From: Acidobacteriota bacterium
GTDB lineage: Bacteria; Acidobacteriota; Terriglobia; Acidiferrales; UBA7541
Assembly: GCA_003223295.1 (NCBI GenBank)
Contig: QHYM01000100.1
Location: forward strand, 1-64,000
Length of the DNA stretch: 64,000 nt
Direction of reading: 5' to 3'
Part shown: positions 24,933 to 33,905 of the stretch, in pieces
Layout: each line of letters opens with the position of its first letter
Numbering within the stretch: position 1 is the stretch's first letter
Notes under the pieces: generated by a model
The model's database searches: none
What the model saw: the letters and a program-made list of their open reading frames with translations, nothing else
What the model was told of the DNA's origin: nothing
Position numbers and translations under genes: made by a program

Positions 24933-27833
24933 ATGCGCATTGAGTCGTCCAAGCGCTGGCTATCCCGTTTCTTAATTCTCCTCGCTCTCACTGCTGCCTA
25001 TTTGTACGGCTTCCCCTCGGCCACCATCACCTACGCGGTTGTCGATCTGCTCCACGTCGCCGCTGGAGTCCTCGTCTTTTTGCTCCTTCTTGCTTTTCTC
25101 GTTCCTTTTCTTTGGAGCGCAAGCAATCTTGCTCGCCTCGGCTGGATTCTCCTGGCCGCCGGGAGCCTTCTCGGCATCGTGTTGATCAAAATCGGAACGC
25201 CGCATCGTTTTTGGGACTTGTTGTACGCGCACATTACCCTGAGTGTTCTCGGCACGCTTCTGCTTCTGACGGACTGGCTCCATTCGAAAGGTTGGCTGGG
25301 TCAAACCAGCATCAGCAGCGCATTCCGATTTGCGTCGCTGGCGATCCTCACATTCGCGATCTCCGCGGGCCTGTGGTGGATGCGCGAAGTCCGCTGGCGC
25401 GATGCCAGAGCAAATGGCATCGTCAACCCGCTGATGCCGCCCGACTCCATGGACCATGAAGGCGATGGAGCATCAGGGAAATTCTTCCCAAGTTCCGCGC
25501 AGACCAAACACGACGTCAACATTCCTTCGCAATACTTCATGAAATCGGAGGCCTGCCAACGCTGCCACGCCGATATTTACGCCCAGTGGAACAGTTCGAT
25601 GCACCACTTTTCTTCTTTCAACAATCAGTGGTATCGCAAGAGCATCGAGTACATGCAGGACGTCGCCGGCGTGCGCTCCTCGAAATGGTGCGCCGGTTGC
25701 CACGATCCCGCCCTGCTCTACAGCGGCTTGTTCGATACGCCCATCAAGCAAATCGTGGATCGTCCGGAAGCGCGCGCGGGCTTGGGCTGCCTCATGTGCC
25801 ACAGCATTGTGGAAGTGAAAAGCACTATGGGCCAGGGAGATTTCTTTCTGGAATATCCGAAGTTGCATGAACTGGCCGCCAGCGAAAATCCACTCGTTCG
25901 CAAGTTGCATGACTTTGTCGTGCGCTTGAATCCCGAGCCGCACCGCCGCACGTTCTTGAAACCTTTCATGCGCGTGGACACTGCGGAGTTCTGTTCTTCC
26001 TGCCACAAAGTTCACTTGGACGTTCCCGTAAATCGTTACCGCTGGATTCGTGGCTTCAACGAATACGACAATTGGCAGGCCAGCGGAGTTTCTGGTCAAG
26101 GCGCGCGCGCGTTTTATTATCCGAAGAGCCCGATGAATTGCGCCGATTGCCACATGCCATTCGTGCCTTCAAAAGATGATGGCAACATCAACGGTTTAGT
26201 CCATTCGCACCGTTTTCCCGGCGCGAATACCGCCGTGCCCACGGCCAATCGAGATGAGGCGCAATTCGAATTTGCCAAGAAATTTCTACAGGACAAGCAA
26301 CTGAGTGTCGATATTTTCGCGATTTCTCCTGCGGGAAAAGAATCAAGCGTGCCGGTGCACAGCGAAATGGGCAAGCAGGAACTCTCCACCACCTTCGCGG
26401 TGGGTGAAGAATCCGAGGCCGCCCTGCCCAAGGGCCCGTCAGGCGAACTTCGGGCGATTACCGCTCCAATTGATCGCACGGACTCCGCCGTGCGCCGCGG
26501 CGATGATGTTCGCGTGGACGTCGTCGTTCGAACGCGCAAGGTTGGCCACTTCTTTCCTGGCGGCACCGTAGACGCCTTCGATGTTTGGTTGGAACTGCAA
26601 GCCACCGACGAAAAAGGCCAAAAGGTTTTCTGGAGCGGCCAAGTCGAGGACCACGGCAAAGGCCCCGTCGAGCCCGGCGCGCACTTTTATCGTTCGCTGC
26701 AAATCGACGGGCACGGCAATCCCATCAACAAGCGCAACGCGTGGGCCACGCGCTCCGTCGTTTACGTGCACTTGGTTCCGCCGGGCGCGGCGGACACCGC
26801 GCACTACCGTTTGCACGTACCTGAAAACGCAAGCGACAAGATTACGTTGCGCGCCAAACTGAACTATAGAAAATTCAGTTGGTACAACACCCAGTTTTCA
26901 TTTGCTGGCCTTCCGGAAGACGTAACCACGCAATTGACGCGTAGCGGTGCTCCACAAACCACGCCGGATTTCGACGACCGCCAATTCTTCTTCAACGGCG
27001 ACACTTCGGACGTGTCCGGCAATGTGAAAGCGATTCCCGATTTACCGATCATCGTTCTTGCGGAAGACACGAAGACTCTACGCGTTCTGCCACGCAATGC
27101 GACAGCGCCGCAGCCGAAGACCCTCAGCGTCAAGGAAGATTGGACGCGCTGGAACGATTACGGTATCGGGCTGTTCCTGCAAGGCGATCTGAAGGCCGCT
27201 GCTGCGGCATTCGAAAAAATCACGGAAGCCGATCCGCAGAATCCCGATGGCTGGACCAACATCGGAAGAGTGCTCTTGCAAGAAGGCGATATATCGGGCG
27301 CGCGCAAAGTGCTGGAAAAATCTTTGGCCATCGATGCGAAGCTTGCGCGGACGAATTTCTTTTATGCCAAAGCTCTCCGTGAAGACGGGGATTACGACGG
27401 CGCCGCAGCCCGCCTGAAAACTGTGCTCGAGCAATTCCCGCGCGACCGCGTGGTGCACAACGAACTGGGCCGCGTGCTTTTTCTCGAGAAGCGCTACGCC
27501 GAGGCCGTCTCCGAATTCGAAAAAACCCTGACCATTGATCCCGAGGATTTGCAGGCGCACTACAACCTGATGCTGTGCTACAACGGCCTCGGAAACGACG
27601 CGAAAACTGAAGAGCACAAGGCGCGCTACCTGCGTTTCAAAGCGGACGAATCCGCGCAGGCCATCACCGGTCCATACCGGCAGGCGCATCCGGAAGACAA
27701 CAACGAGCGGCAGCCGATTCACGAGCACTCCAGCGTCGTGCTCGGCGCAGCGGCACAGAAAAAGACAGCCGCACGCAAAGTGGCTGCCAAGGTTTCCACT
27801 GCGGAAAGCACAAGGCCAGGCAGTGGACACTGA
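24933..27833 (+). CDS. Five-haem membrane cytochrome c with C-terminal TPR domain
   Basis: A 966-residue fusion protein. Residues 11-150 contain about five hydrophobic transmembrane segments. A periplasmic cytochrome domain carries five CXXCH haem motifs: CQRCH 208-212, CAGCH 253-257, CLMCH 286-290, CSSCH 354-358 and CADCH 403-407. Several free His (for example MHHFSSF) could be distal ligands, as in cytochrome c554-like multihaem proteins. A beta-rich region follows (about 480-700). At least four TPR repeats (about 735-905; for example GLFLQGDLKAAAAAFEKI, GWTNIGRVLLQEGDI) and a Lys-rich tail complete it. Likely role: electron transfer across the periplasm; partner and substrate unknown. Flanked by two CRTAC1 genes. 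Confidence 0.88.
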   Translation: MRIESSKRWLSRFLILLALTAAYLYGFPSATITYAVVDLLHVAAGVLVFLLLLAFLVPFLWSASNLARLGWILLAAGSLLGIVLIKIGTPHRFWDLLYAHITLSVLGTLLLLTDWLHSKGWLGQTSISSAFRFASLAILTFAISAGLWWMREVRWRDARANGIVNPLMPPDSMDHEGDGASGKFFPSSAQTKHDVNIPSQYFMKSEACQRCHADIYAQWNSSMHHFSSFNNQWYRKSIEYMQDVAGVRSSKWCAGCHDPALLYSGLFDTPIKQIVDRPEARAGLGCLMCHSIVEVKSTMGQGDFFLEYPKLHELAASENPLVRKLHDFVVRLNPEPHRRTFLKPFMRVDTAEFCSSCHKVHLDVPVNRYRWIRGFNEYDNWQASGVSGQGARAFYYPKSPMNCADCHMPFVPSKDDGNINGLVHSHRFPGANTAVPTANRDEAQFEFAKKFLQDKQLSVDIFAISPAGKESSVPVHSEMGKQELSTTFAVGEESEAALPKGPSGELRAITAPIDRTDSAVRRGDDVRVDVVVRTRKVGHFFPGGTVDAFDVWLELQATDEKGQKVFWSGQVEDHGKGPVEPGAHFYRSLQIDGHGNPINKRNAWATRSVVYVHLVPPGAADTAHYRLHVPENASDKITLRAKLNYRKFSWYNTQFSFAGLPEDVTTQLTRSGAPQTTPDFDDRQFFFNGDTSDVSGNVKAIPDLPIIVLAEDTKTLRVLPRNATAPQPKTLSVKEDWTRWNDYGIGLFLQGDLKAAAAAFEKITEADPQNPDGWTNIGRVLLQEGDISGARKVLEKSLAIDAKLARTNFFYAKALREDGDYDGAAARLKTVLEQFPRDRVVHNELGRVLFLEKRYAEAVSEFEKTLTIDPEDLQAHYNLMLCYNGLGNDAKTEEHKARYLRFKADESAQAITGPYRQAHPEDNNERQPIHEHSSVVLGAAAQKKTAARKVAAKVSTAESTRPGSGH

Positions 27834-27869
27834 CTCCAACAAACATCTCAAGCGGAACAGCGAGGCGCA

Positions 27870-28436
27870 ATGACCTGGATCAAAACGGTCCGGATGGACG
27901 AAGACGAGCGCGTCAAGAAAGCTATTGAAGCGGAACGAAAATTATATCCGCCGGAGTACAGGACACCGGTCCCCGCTGTGGACCACGGCGAAGCGGATAG
28001 CATTACCGCGTCGCACTCACTGATTCCGGACGCGCTGTACCACTCATTTTCGGCGTTTGGCGCGATGATGGGGCCGGATTTGCCGCTCACGCGCCGCCAG
28101 CAGGAAATGATCACCACGTTGGTGTCGGTGACCAACCGCTGCCACTATTGAATCGAATCGCACGCAGAGTTTCTGCGCCGGGTCACGCTGGATGACAAAT
28201 TCGTGGAGGCGCTGCGCAGAGATTTCCGCACCGCGCCGATTAGCGAACAGGACCGCGCGATGCTGGAACACGTGGTCAAGCTGACGAAAGACGCCACAAG
28301 GTGTACCCGCGCCGACATTGAGAAGCTGCGTGAGGTGGGCTTCGACGACCGGGGGATTTTGCAAATTACGCTGATCGCTGCGTGGTTCAATTACATCAAC
28401 AAAGTGGCAGACGCGCTCGGCGTGGGCCGCGACTGA
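27870..28436 (+). CDS. AhpD-like (carboxymuconolactone decarboxylase family) selenoprotein; Sec at in-frame TGA 28149-28151
   Basis: Two frames in the same phase, 27870-28151 and 28152-28436, form one 188-residue AhpD/CMD-family peroxidase-related protein if the TGA is read through. The join falls in the active site: the sequence around it is NRCHY, then TGA, then IESHAEF. The family motif is CxxCxxxH, so the TGA replaces the second catalytic Cys (CxxU). Downstream homology continues intact to [18 protein letters not shown], the typical C-terminus. A hairpin CGCAGA-GTT-TCTGCG (28163-28177) has its loop G 17 bases after the TGA, as expected for a bacterial SECIS. Predicted function: thiol/selenol peroxidase or reductase. 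It sits between the multihaem cytochrome and a CRTAC1 gene. Alternatives are a recent nonsense mutation or a base-call error (TGC or TGT to TGA). Confidence 0.85.
28152..28180 (+). promoter_or_regulatory. SECIS-like hairpin after the selenocysteine codon
   Basis: Immediately 3' of TGA 28149-28151. A perfect 6-bp stem, CGCAGA (28163-28168) with TCTGCG (28172-28177), closes a GTT triloop with G in the first loop position. The distance from TGA to loop is 17 bases. These features match the known bacterial requirements for SelB recruitment; no experimental support. Confidence 0.65.
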
Positions 28437-28445
28437 AACGGGGGA

Positions 28446-30170
28446 ATGGTGAAACGTCTGCTCGCTGCACTCCTTGTCACTGCACTGACAACTTTTCTGA
28501 TTGGAAAAACAGGCGCGGGAGCCGCGTCCGATGCGCCGTCCTCAATTCAATTCCGCGACGTCACGCAACGGGCTGGAGTCCGCTTCGTCCACAACAACGG
28601 CGCGTTCGGTAAGAAATATCTTCCCGAGACGATGGGACCGGGCGTGGCCTTCATCGATTACGACAACGACGGCTGGCCGGACATTTTCCTGGTTAACGGA
28701 ATGGACTGGCCCGGGCACGAGCAGAAACACGCGACGCCGAAGCTCTATCATAACAATCATGACGGCACATTCACCGATGTGACGCACAAGGCGGGGCTCG
28801 ACGTCGAACTCTTCGGGATGGGCGTGGCGGTGGGCGACTATGACAATGATGGCTATGACGATCTTTTTGTCACCACTTACGGGCAAAGCCATCTGTTTCA
28901 CAACAATGGCAACGGCACGTTCACCGATGTGACGCAAAAAGCGGGATTGCTGGGGCCGAAGGAATTCAGCACCAGCGCCGCCTGGGTCGACTACGACAAA
29001 GACGGGCATCTGGATCTGGTGGTCGCCAATTACGTGCAGTGGACGCCGGAGACCGACCTGTATTGCACGCTCGACGGCAAAAGCAAATCGTATTGCACGC
29101 CGGAATCGTACAAAGGCACGGCCGTGCGCCTGTGGCACAATCGCGGCAACGGCACGTTTGAAGACGTCACACAGCAGGCGGGACTCGGCGACGCGACCTC
29201 GAAAACTCTCGGCATCGCCGTGCTCGATTACGACAATGACGGCTGGCCCGACCTTCTGTTCTCCAACGACACCCAGCCGAACAAGCTTTATCGCAACAAC
29301 GGCAACGGCGCGTTTACAGAGAAAGCCGTCGTGGCGGGCGTGGCGTTCAGCGAAGACGGCGTAGCGCGTGCGGGCATGGGTGTGGACGCGGCCGACTACG
29401 ATCATTCGGGATACACCAGCGTATTGATCACGAATTTCTCGAACCAGATGCTTTCGCTGTATCACAACGAAGGAAAGGGATTGTTCGTTGACGAAGCGCC
29501 GCGCTCGGAAATTGGACGCGCGTCGCTGCTGACGCTCGGATTCGGATGCTTCTTTTTCGATTACGACCTGGACGGCTGGCCTGATGTGCTCGTGGCGAAC
29601 GGGCACATCGACGCAGACATCCAGCGCGTGCAAGCCAACGTGAAATACGCCATGCCGCCGCATCTTTTCCGCAACATGGGGAAAGGGAAGTTCGAGGAAG
29701 TGACGAAGTCGCTGGGACCTGCGTTTGGGTCCCCGCGCGTGGGCCGTGGCGCGGCATATGCGGACACCAACAATGACGGACGGCTGGATTTGCTGCTATC
29801 CACCAACGGCGGACCGGTGTACTTGTTCCGGAACGAAGCGCAACGTGCTACGGCGGCGAATCGCAGTCTGCGCATCAAGCTGGTTGGCACGAAGTCCAAC
29901 CGCGATGGCCTTGGCGCCACGGTGAGGCTGACCGCAGGCGGGGAAACGCAGACCGAGATGCTGCGCAGCGGCTCGAGCTATCTCTCCGCCAGCGAACTGG
30001 TGCTGACCTTTGGCCTGGGACAGCACGACAAAGCCGATACGATCGAGATTCGCTGGCCCAGCGGCCAAACGGACCGTTTTTCGGGCGTGGCGGCGGGCGC
30101 GACGGTGAGCGTAACGGAAGGAAAGGGCATTACTTCGCGCCGCGAATTCGGCGGAACGAGGGGTTACTGA
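28446..30170 (+). CDS. CRTAC1-family FG-GAP/VCBS and ASPIC-UnbV repeat protein (2)
   Basis: A 574-residue secreted protein with a Sec-type signal peptide (RLLAALLVTALTTFLIG). It is clearly homologous to the product of 23000-24685 along the whole length: TQRAGVRFVHNNGAFGKKYLPET, DYDNDGWPDIFLVNGMDWPG, DYDKDGHLDLVVANYVQW, DYDLDGWPDVLVANGHID and the ASPIC/UnbV end GTKSNRDGLGATVRL. DxDxDG loops suggest calcium binding. It starts 9 bases after the selenoprotein stop, so it is probably in the same transcript as the cytochrome and selenoprotein. Function unknown. Confidence 0.88.
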   Translation: MVKRLLAALLVTALTTFLIGKTGAGAASDAPSSIQFRDVTQRAGVRFVHNNGAFGKKYLPETMGPGVAFIDYDNDGWPDIFLVNGMDWPGHEQKHATPKLYHNNHDGTFTDVTHKAGLDVELFGMGVAVGDYDNDGYDDLFVTTYGQSHLFHNNGNGTFTDVTQKAGLLGPKEFSTSAAWVDYDKDGHLDLVVANYVQWTPETDLYCTLDGKSKSYCTPESYKGTAVRLWHNRGNGTFEDVTQQAGLGDATSKTLGIAVLDYDNDGWPDLLFSNDTQPNKLYRNNGNGAFTEKAVVAGVAFSEDGVARAGMGVDAADYDHSGYTSVLITNFSNQMLSLYHNEGKGLFVDEAPRSEIGRASLLTLGFGCFFFDYDLDGWPDVLVANGHIDADIQRVQANVKYAMPPHLFRNMGKGKFEEVTKSLGPAFGSPRVGRGAAYADTNNDGRLDLLLSTNGGPVYLFRNEAQRATAANRSLRIKLVGTKSNRDGLGATVRLTAGGETQTEMLRSGSSYLSASELVLTFGLGQHDKADTIEIRWPSGQTDRFSGVAAGATVSVTEGKGITSRREFGGTRGY

Positions 30171-30199
30171 GCTGCTGCTTTTTTTCTTTTTTTGTTTCT
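30171..30199. terminator. T-rich tract between convergent genes
   Basis: TTTTTTTCTTTTTTTG-type tract directly after the CRTAC1 stop and before the end of the convergent DUF4097 gene. No clear stem precedes it, so this is a weak terminator candidate for the plus strand. Confidence 0.35.
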
Positions 30200-31030
30200 T
30201 TAGCTCTTCATCAGCTTAATCGTGCCGTTGGTTGTCACGACTTTCAATTCCCGTCCGCCTCCGCCCACGGTTCCGGCAAGCTCCTTCGAACTGAAGCTCC
30301 CTAGTACTGTTATCGGAAAATCTGTGTGAATTCCGCCATTCGTCGTTGCCGCATTCAACTTGAACTCTGCCGAAGCTGGCAGCGTCACATCCACGCTGCC
30401 GTTCGTGGTCTTCACTTCTAATTCGCCATTCCATTTCGCGTTGCCTATGGACACGCGTACTCCGCCGTTTGTGGTTCTCGCTGAGGTCCACTCGCTCGTC
30501 GAAACCTCCACGTTACCGTTCGTCGTCGTCGCCTCCACCACGCTATTCAGCTCCCGGCAAAGCACGTTTCCATTCGTCGTCATCGCTTGGAAGCGCACGC
30601 CGCGGGGCACTTGGACATCAAAGTTAATCTTTGCACCATGCCCGTGCCATCCGAAGGACTCTGACGAAACTCCGCCGCGGTGGCACCGCCCCGGCGTCAT
30701 GTCTCTGGCCTGCACCGCGCAAATCGTCACACCGTCCGGGTACTCGACGACCTCGACGAACAATTCGCGGTCGTCATTGTTGCCTCTCCTCATGCTTTCG
30801 GCCCGCGCTTCATCGCCTTTGGCGCTGTTCGCTTCAATCTCTCCGTTTCGATTGATCACTTCCAGCGTCTGCCCAGCCTTCAGGTTTCCCTGCCAATGAA
30901 AATTGTCCGGTGGGAACACGGTGCGCTTCTCTCCCTGCGCCCACGCTGGGACAGAGCCAACCAGCGAAACCGTCGCTAGACAAACTGTTCCCGCTATCCA
31001 AGCCAGCGTAGAATCCTTTATGCCTTTCAT
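30200..31030 (-). CDS. DUF4097-family secreted beta-repeat protein
   Basis: A 276-residue protein from ATG 31030, chosen because GGGAGA precedes it and a signal peptide (LAWIAGTVCLATVSLVGSVPAWA) begins there. The mature region is a run of short beta strands punctuated by six TTNG turns (TTNGNV, TTNGNV, TTNGGV, TTNGSV, TTNGGI, TTNGTI), the repeat style of DUF4097/adhesin-like beta-helical proteins. Three cysteines lie in the first half. The family is widespread in Acidobacteria; the role is unknown. Confidence 0.82.
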   Translation of the reverse strand: MKGIKDSTLAWIAGTVCLATVSLVGSVPAWAQGEKRTVFPPDNFHWQGNLKAGQTLEVINRNGEIEANSAKGDEARAESMRRGNNDDRELFVEVVEYPDGVTICAVQARDMTPGRCHRGGVSSESFGWHGHGAKINFDVQVPRGVRFQAMTTNGNVLCRELNSVVEATTTNGNVEVSTSEWTSARTTNGGVRVSIGNAKWNGELEVKTTNGSVDVTLPASAEFKLNAATTNGGIHTDFPITVLGSFSSKELAGTVGGGGRELKVVTTNGTIKLMKS

Positions 31031-31191
31031 GATCCATCTCCCTTCTTCACCACAAATTAAGGAACCCCAATCACCCTGGCGAATTGACATGATTCGTGGT
31101 TCTCTCCTAAGTCAGTACGAATTCTAATACGCTTTAGTTCCAAAAACGGTTTGCTCCCTTAGCTAGCCAAAAGAAGAATGGGCTATCGGCC

Positions 31192-31446
31192 TTATCGCTT
31201 ACGGTTCCGGACGTAGAGCCAGCCGGTGCCATCGCATTGGCCGCACGGTTTTTCATTCCTAATTCCGGTAGCCAGGCACGCGGGGCAAGCCTCCCAATCG
31301 GTTTGGTTCGCCGCGCTTCCAATGACACCAGTGCAGCGCTTGCCCGCGGTAACTTGAGCGCATTGGCCGCTGATCATCTCCGAAGAGTACGACACGGCTC
31401 CGCAGCGAGTGCAAACAGCCACGGGTTGTGGTTTTTGGTCTGGCAT
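31192..31446 (-). CDS. Small zinc-ribbon protein with a DnaJ-type CxxCxGxGW motif
   Basis: An 84-residue protein (start MPDQKPQP at 31446; the frame is open further upstream). Cysteine pairs occur at 12/15 (CTRCG), 54/57 (CPAC) and 68/71 (CGQCDGTGW), with additional Cys29 and Cys38. The last motif is that of DnaJ cysteine-rich domains. Zinc binding is very likely; the function is unknown. It could assist protein folding or thiol exchange, but no J domain is present. Confidence 0.6.
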   Translation of the reverse strand: MPDQKPQPVAVCTRCGAVSYSSEMISGQCAQVTAGKRCTGVIGSAANQTDWEACPACLATGIRNEKPCGQCDGTGWLYVRNRKR

Positions 31447-31506
31447 GGAGGGTTTAGTTTCGCACGAAATTGGGAAACAGCAGCATGCAGAACTGCGGTG
31501 TTGCAA

Positions 31507-31638
31507 TGATCTTGGTGGCGCTCGGGTTCAGCCACGATCCCTCGCTGCGCGCGGGATTAGACACACGTGCGTGCGTCTTGCGAGCAGCAGACAGTAGGAT
31601 CGAGCGGGCAAGCCCCGCCACTAGAAACCAAGAGCGGA
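31507..31638. other. Intergenic region downstream of the glutamine synthetase gene
   Basis: 130 bases without a supported gene. No clear intrinsic terminator for the minus-strand glutamine synthetase gene was seen. Confidence 0.4.
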
Positions 31639-33132
31639 CTAGAACAGGTTCCAGAGGAACTGGTTGTAAACCTCGTGATGGAACTGAACTTCCTGCGCCT
31701 TGACGATGGCGCCGAGGGCTCGCGGGCAGCGATCGGCGGCGGTGCGCTTCAGTTCAGCATATCGGCCTTTGACGTCGGCGCCGAGAAGCGTGGTGGTCCA
31801 CTCAGCTTTCTCGAAGTTTTCGATGGCGGTGTAGATGTTGTCCGGCAGGAACCGTTGCGCGGAACGCAGATTCTTGATCTTGGCGGTTTCGCCGTCCAGG
31901 CCGGTCTTGAAGATGGAGTACATCACCATGTAGGGATTTGAATCGGGAGCGACGGCGCGCACTTCGGTGCGCATGCTGCGATCGTTCCCGATAGGGATAC
32001 GCACCATGGCGCCGCGGTTGGTCGGGGAAGCGTTGAGCTGATTGGGCGCTTCGAAATGTGGGTCGAGGCGGCGATATGCATTGACGCTGGAATTGATGAG
32101 CAGGCAGATGTCGTTGCCGTGAGTGAGAATGCGGTCGACAAAATCCCATCCGAACTTGCTGAGTTTTTCTTCGCCCTTGGGATCCCAGAAGAGATTCTTG
32201 CCGTCTTTGCTGACGGAAACGTTGGTGTGCATGCCGCTGCCGTTGACGCCAACGACGGGCTTAGGCAGGAAGCTGGCAGTGAACCCCATATTCGTCGCGA
32301 CTTGGCGACAGATTAGCTTGTAGAGCTGAATCTGATCGGCGGCTTGCACGACTTCGCCGTAGCCATAATTGATTTCGAATTGTGACGGTGCAACTTCGGG
32401 GTGATCCTTTTCGTTTTGGAAGGCCATGCAGCGCTGCACCTCGGCGGTGGTGTCAATGAACGTGCGGAGGGGATCGCCCGGAAGCGAGTGGTAGTAGCCG
32501 CCCGTGTTGACGTATTCGAATTTGTAGGTTTCGTGATAGCGGCGCTCAGCGTCGGGTCCGCGGAAAAGAAAACCCTCGATTTCATTGGCGGCGTTGAGCG
32601 TGTAACCCTTTTTCTCGAAGAGGCCGTCTGCGTAGCCCTTCAGAACACCGCGAATGTCCGCGGTGTAGGGTGTGCCGTCCTTGTCGATGACGTGACCGAA
32701 TACGAGAACTTTGCCGGAGCCGAAAACGTCGGAGGGTGCCCAATAAAAGGAGGGCCAGTCCATGGTCAAGCGAAGATCGCTCTCGCGCTGGGCGGTGAAG
32801 CCGCGAATCGAGGAGCCGTCGAAGGTGAGATTGTCCCAGCTCTTGATGAGGAATTTTTTGTCGTAATCGAGCATGTGGAGGCGGCCTTCTAGGTCGCTGA
32901 ACAAAACGGTGACCGCTTTGATGCGCTTTTCGTCGGTGAGATATTTGAGGCGCTCTTCCTGGACTTTGTGCACCGGGACGCGATTTTTGCGCTGCTCCTT
33001 GGCGTTCAGATTCAACTGCTCGAGCTCATCGTAAGAAAGCGTGAGAAAATTTCGCAGTTCGTTGGACATGAATCTCCTCGGGTTGGAATCAGACGCAAGT
33101 TCGGGGGTTGGCTTTGTGGCGGACGCGGCCAT
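31639..33132 (-). CDS. glnA: Glutamine synthetase
   Basis: ATP-dependent synthesis of glutamine from glutamate and ammonia. The 497-residue protein contains the beta-grasp N-terminal domain (LFSDLEGRLHMLD, NLTFDGSSIRGF) and the catalytic domain (AANEIEGFLF, PSQFEINYG, KPVVGVNGSGMHTNVSV, NRGAMVRIP, MRTEVRAVAPDSNPYMV). I see no NLYDLP-type adenylylation site near the C-terminus, which ends FHHEVYNQFLWNLF. A second start at 33069 (MSNELRN, 476 aa) has a ribosome binding site as good as the first; both have the identical GAGGAGATTC. Confidence 0.9.
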   Translation of the reverse strand: MAASATKPTPELASDSNPRRFMSNELRNFLTLSYDELEQLNLNAKEQRKNRVPVHKVQEERLKYLTDEKRIKAVTVLFSDLEGRLHMLDYDKKFLIKSWDNLTFDGSSIRGFTAQRESDLRLTMDWPSFYWAPSDVFGSGKVLVFGHVIDKDGTPYTADIRGVLKGYADGLFEKKGYTLNAANEIEGFLFRGPDAERRYHETYKFEYVNTGGYYHSLPGDPLRTFIDTTAEVQRCMAFQNEKDHPEVAPSQFEINYGYGEVVQAADQIQLYKLICRQVATNMGFTASFLPKPVVGVNGSGMHTNVSVSKDGKNLFWDPKGEEKLSKFGWDFVDRILTHGNDICLLINSSVNAYRRLDPHFEAPNQLNASPTNRGAMVRIPIGNDRSMRTEVRAVAPDSNPYMVMYSIFKTGLDGETAKIKNLRSAQRFLPDNIYTAIENFEKAEWTTTLLGADVKGRYAELKRTAADRCPRALGAIVKAQEVQFHHEVYNQFLWNLF

Positions 33133-33316
33133 CAGAATCTCCTCATGTTCGGATTAGGAGTACTCAGTCGTAGTCTTATGGGGACAGATGCAGCCATCGG
33201 ACGAGCATTAGGGTATCGCGGCGGGATTGCGAGCGTCAATCGAAAGACCTGATGCAAAGGATGGAAGAATCTATTGCTGTGGAAAACTGAGGGAAAAACC
33301 TGAGGAGCAACCAATT

Positions 33317-33391
33317 TGGCAGCGATACCGGGATTCGAACCCGGATTTTAGCCTTGAGAGGGCTACGTCCTAACCCTTAGACGATATCGCC
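33317..33391 (-). tRNA. tRNA-Glu (anticodon CUC)
   Basis: On the minus strand it starts GGCGATATCGTCTAAGG. The anticodon arm is TAGCC-CTCTCAA-GGCTA (anticodon CUC), the T-arm contains GGTTCGAATCC, and the acceptor pairs GGCGATA with TATCGCT (first pair G-U). The encoded CCA is at 33317-33319. All arms fold. Confidence 0.95.
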
Positions 33392-33464
33392 AGGGACTAG
33401 AAAACAGGGCTTGCCGGCAATTTCCCGGCGTGAGAAGCCATTTTCGCATGGACGATCGAGACGA

Positions 33465-33752
33465 TCAAGCAAGCGAATTCCCGTTAGTGGGCTGTTTCGA
33501 ATTGCTTAGTTTTTGCCGCAATGTTTCCACGATCAGACCGACGAGCGCATACGTAACAGTATTCGCAAGAAGAATCCAATAGAAAGAAACGCTGAAATGG
33601 AAGATAACAAGCGCAATTGGTTGAGTTAGACCGGCCAGAGTGTACACAATTGGTTCTATCGGATTGTCCTTGTTCGCCGCAGCAAAATAGAGTGCCCAGC
33701 AGCCCGCAACGAGAAAGCCTGCACCTGCCCATCCAGCGATTCGGTATTTCAT
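33465..33752 (-). CDS. Small membrane protein (95 aa), unknown
   Basis: Three hydrophobic stretches: GWAGAGFLVAGCWALYFAA, IVYTLAGLTQPIALVIFHF and FYWILLANTVTYALVGLIV. A hydrophilic Gln/Asn-rich C-terminus follows. AGGAGTGAC lies just upstream of the ATG on the minus strand. No family recognised. Confidence 0.6.
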   Translation of the reverse strand: MKYRIAGWAGAGFLVAGCWALYFAAANKDNPIEPIVYTLAGLTQPIALVIFHFSVSFYWILLANTVTYALVGLIVETLRQKLSNSKQPTNGNSLA

Positions 33753-33868
33753 GCTGTCACTCCTGCTGTTTTCTGCTCCAATAGTCTCACCGATTCTTCC
33801 GAACTCCAGTAGTGATCGGTTACCGGCTCAAAGCGGGTGTTCTCCCCTGGTCGAACGTTCTGTTTGGG

Positions 33869-33905
33869 CACAACGCGGAGCCGCGGCGGCCGCGTTGTGT
33901 ATAAT
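33869..33905 (+). promoter_or_regulatory. Inverted repeat abutting a TATAAT box upstream of the radical SAM gene
   Basis: A perfect 10-bp inverted repeat, CACAACGCGG (33869-33878) and CCGCGTTGTG (33890-33899), with an 11-base spacer. It is followed directly by TATAAT (33900-33905), 28 bases before the ATG. No good -35 box is present at the right distance, so either an activator is needed or the repeat is the operator of a regulated promoter. It could also be an RNA hairpin if transcription starts further upstream. Confidence 0.5.

Noticed and set aside
28149..28151. Plain nonsense mutation splitting an AhpD-like pseudogene
   Set aside because: The stop is TGA at the exact active-site Cys, the 3' half shows no decay, and a SECIS-like hairpin follows; kept only as an alternative.
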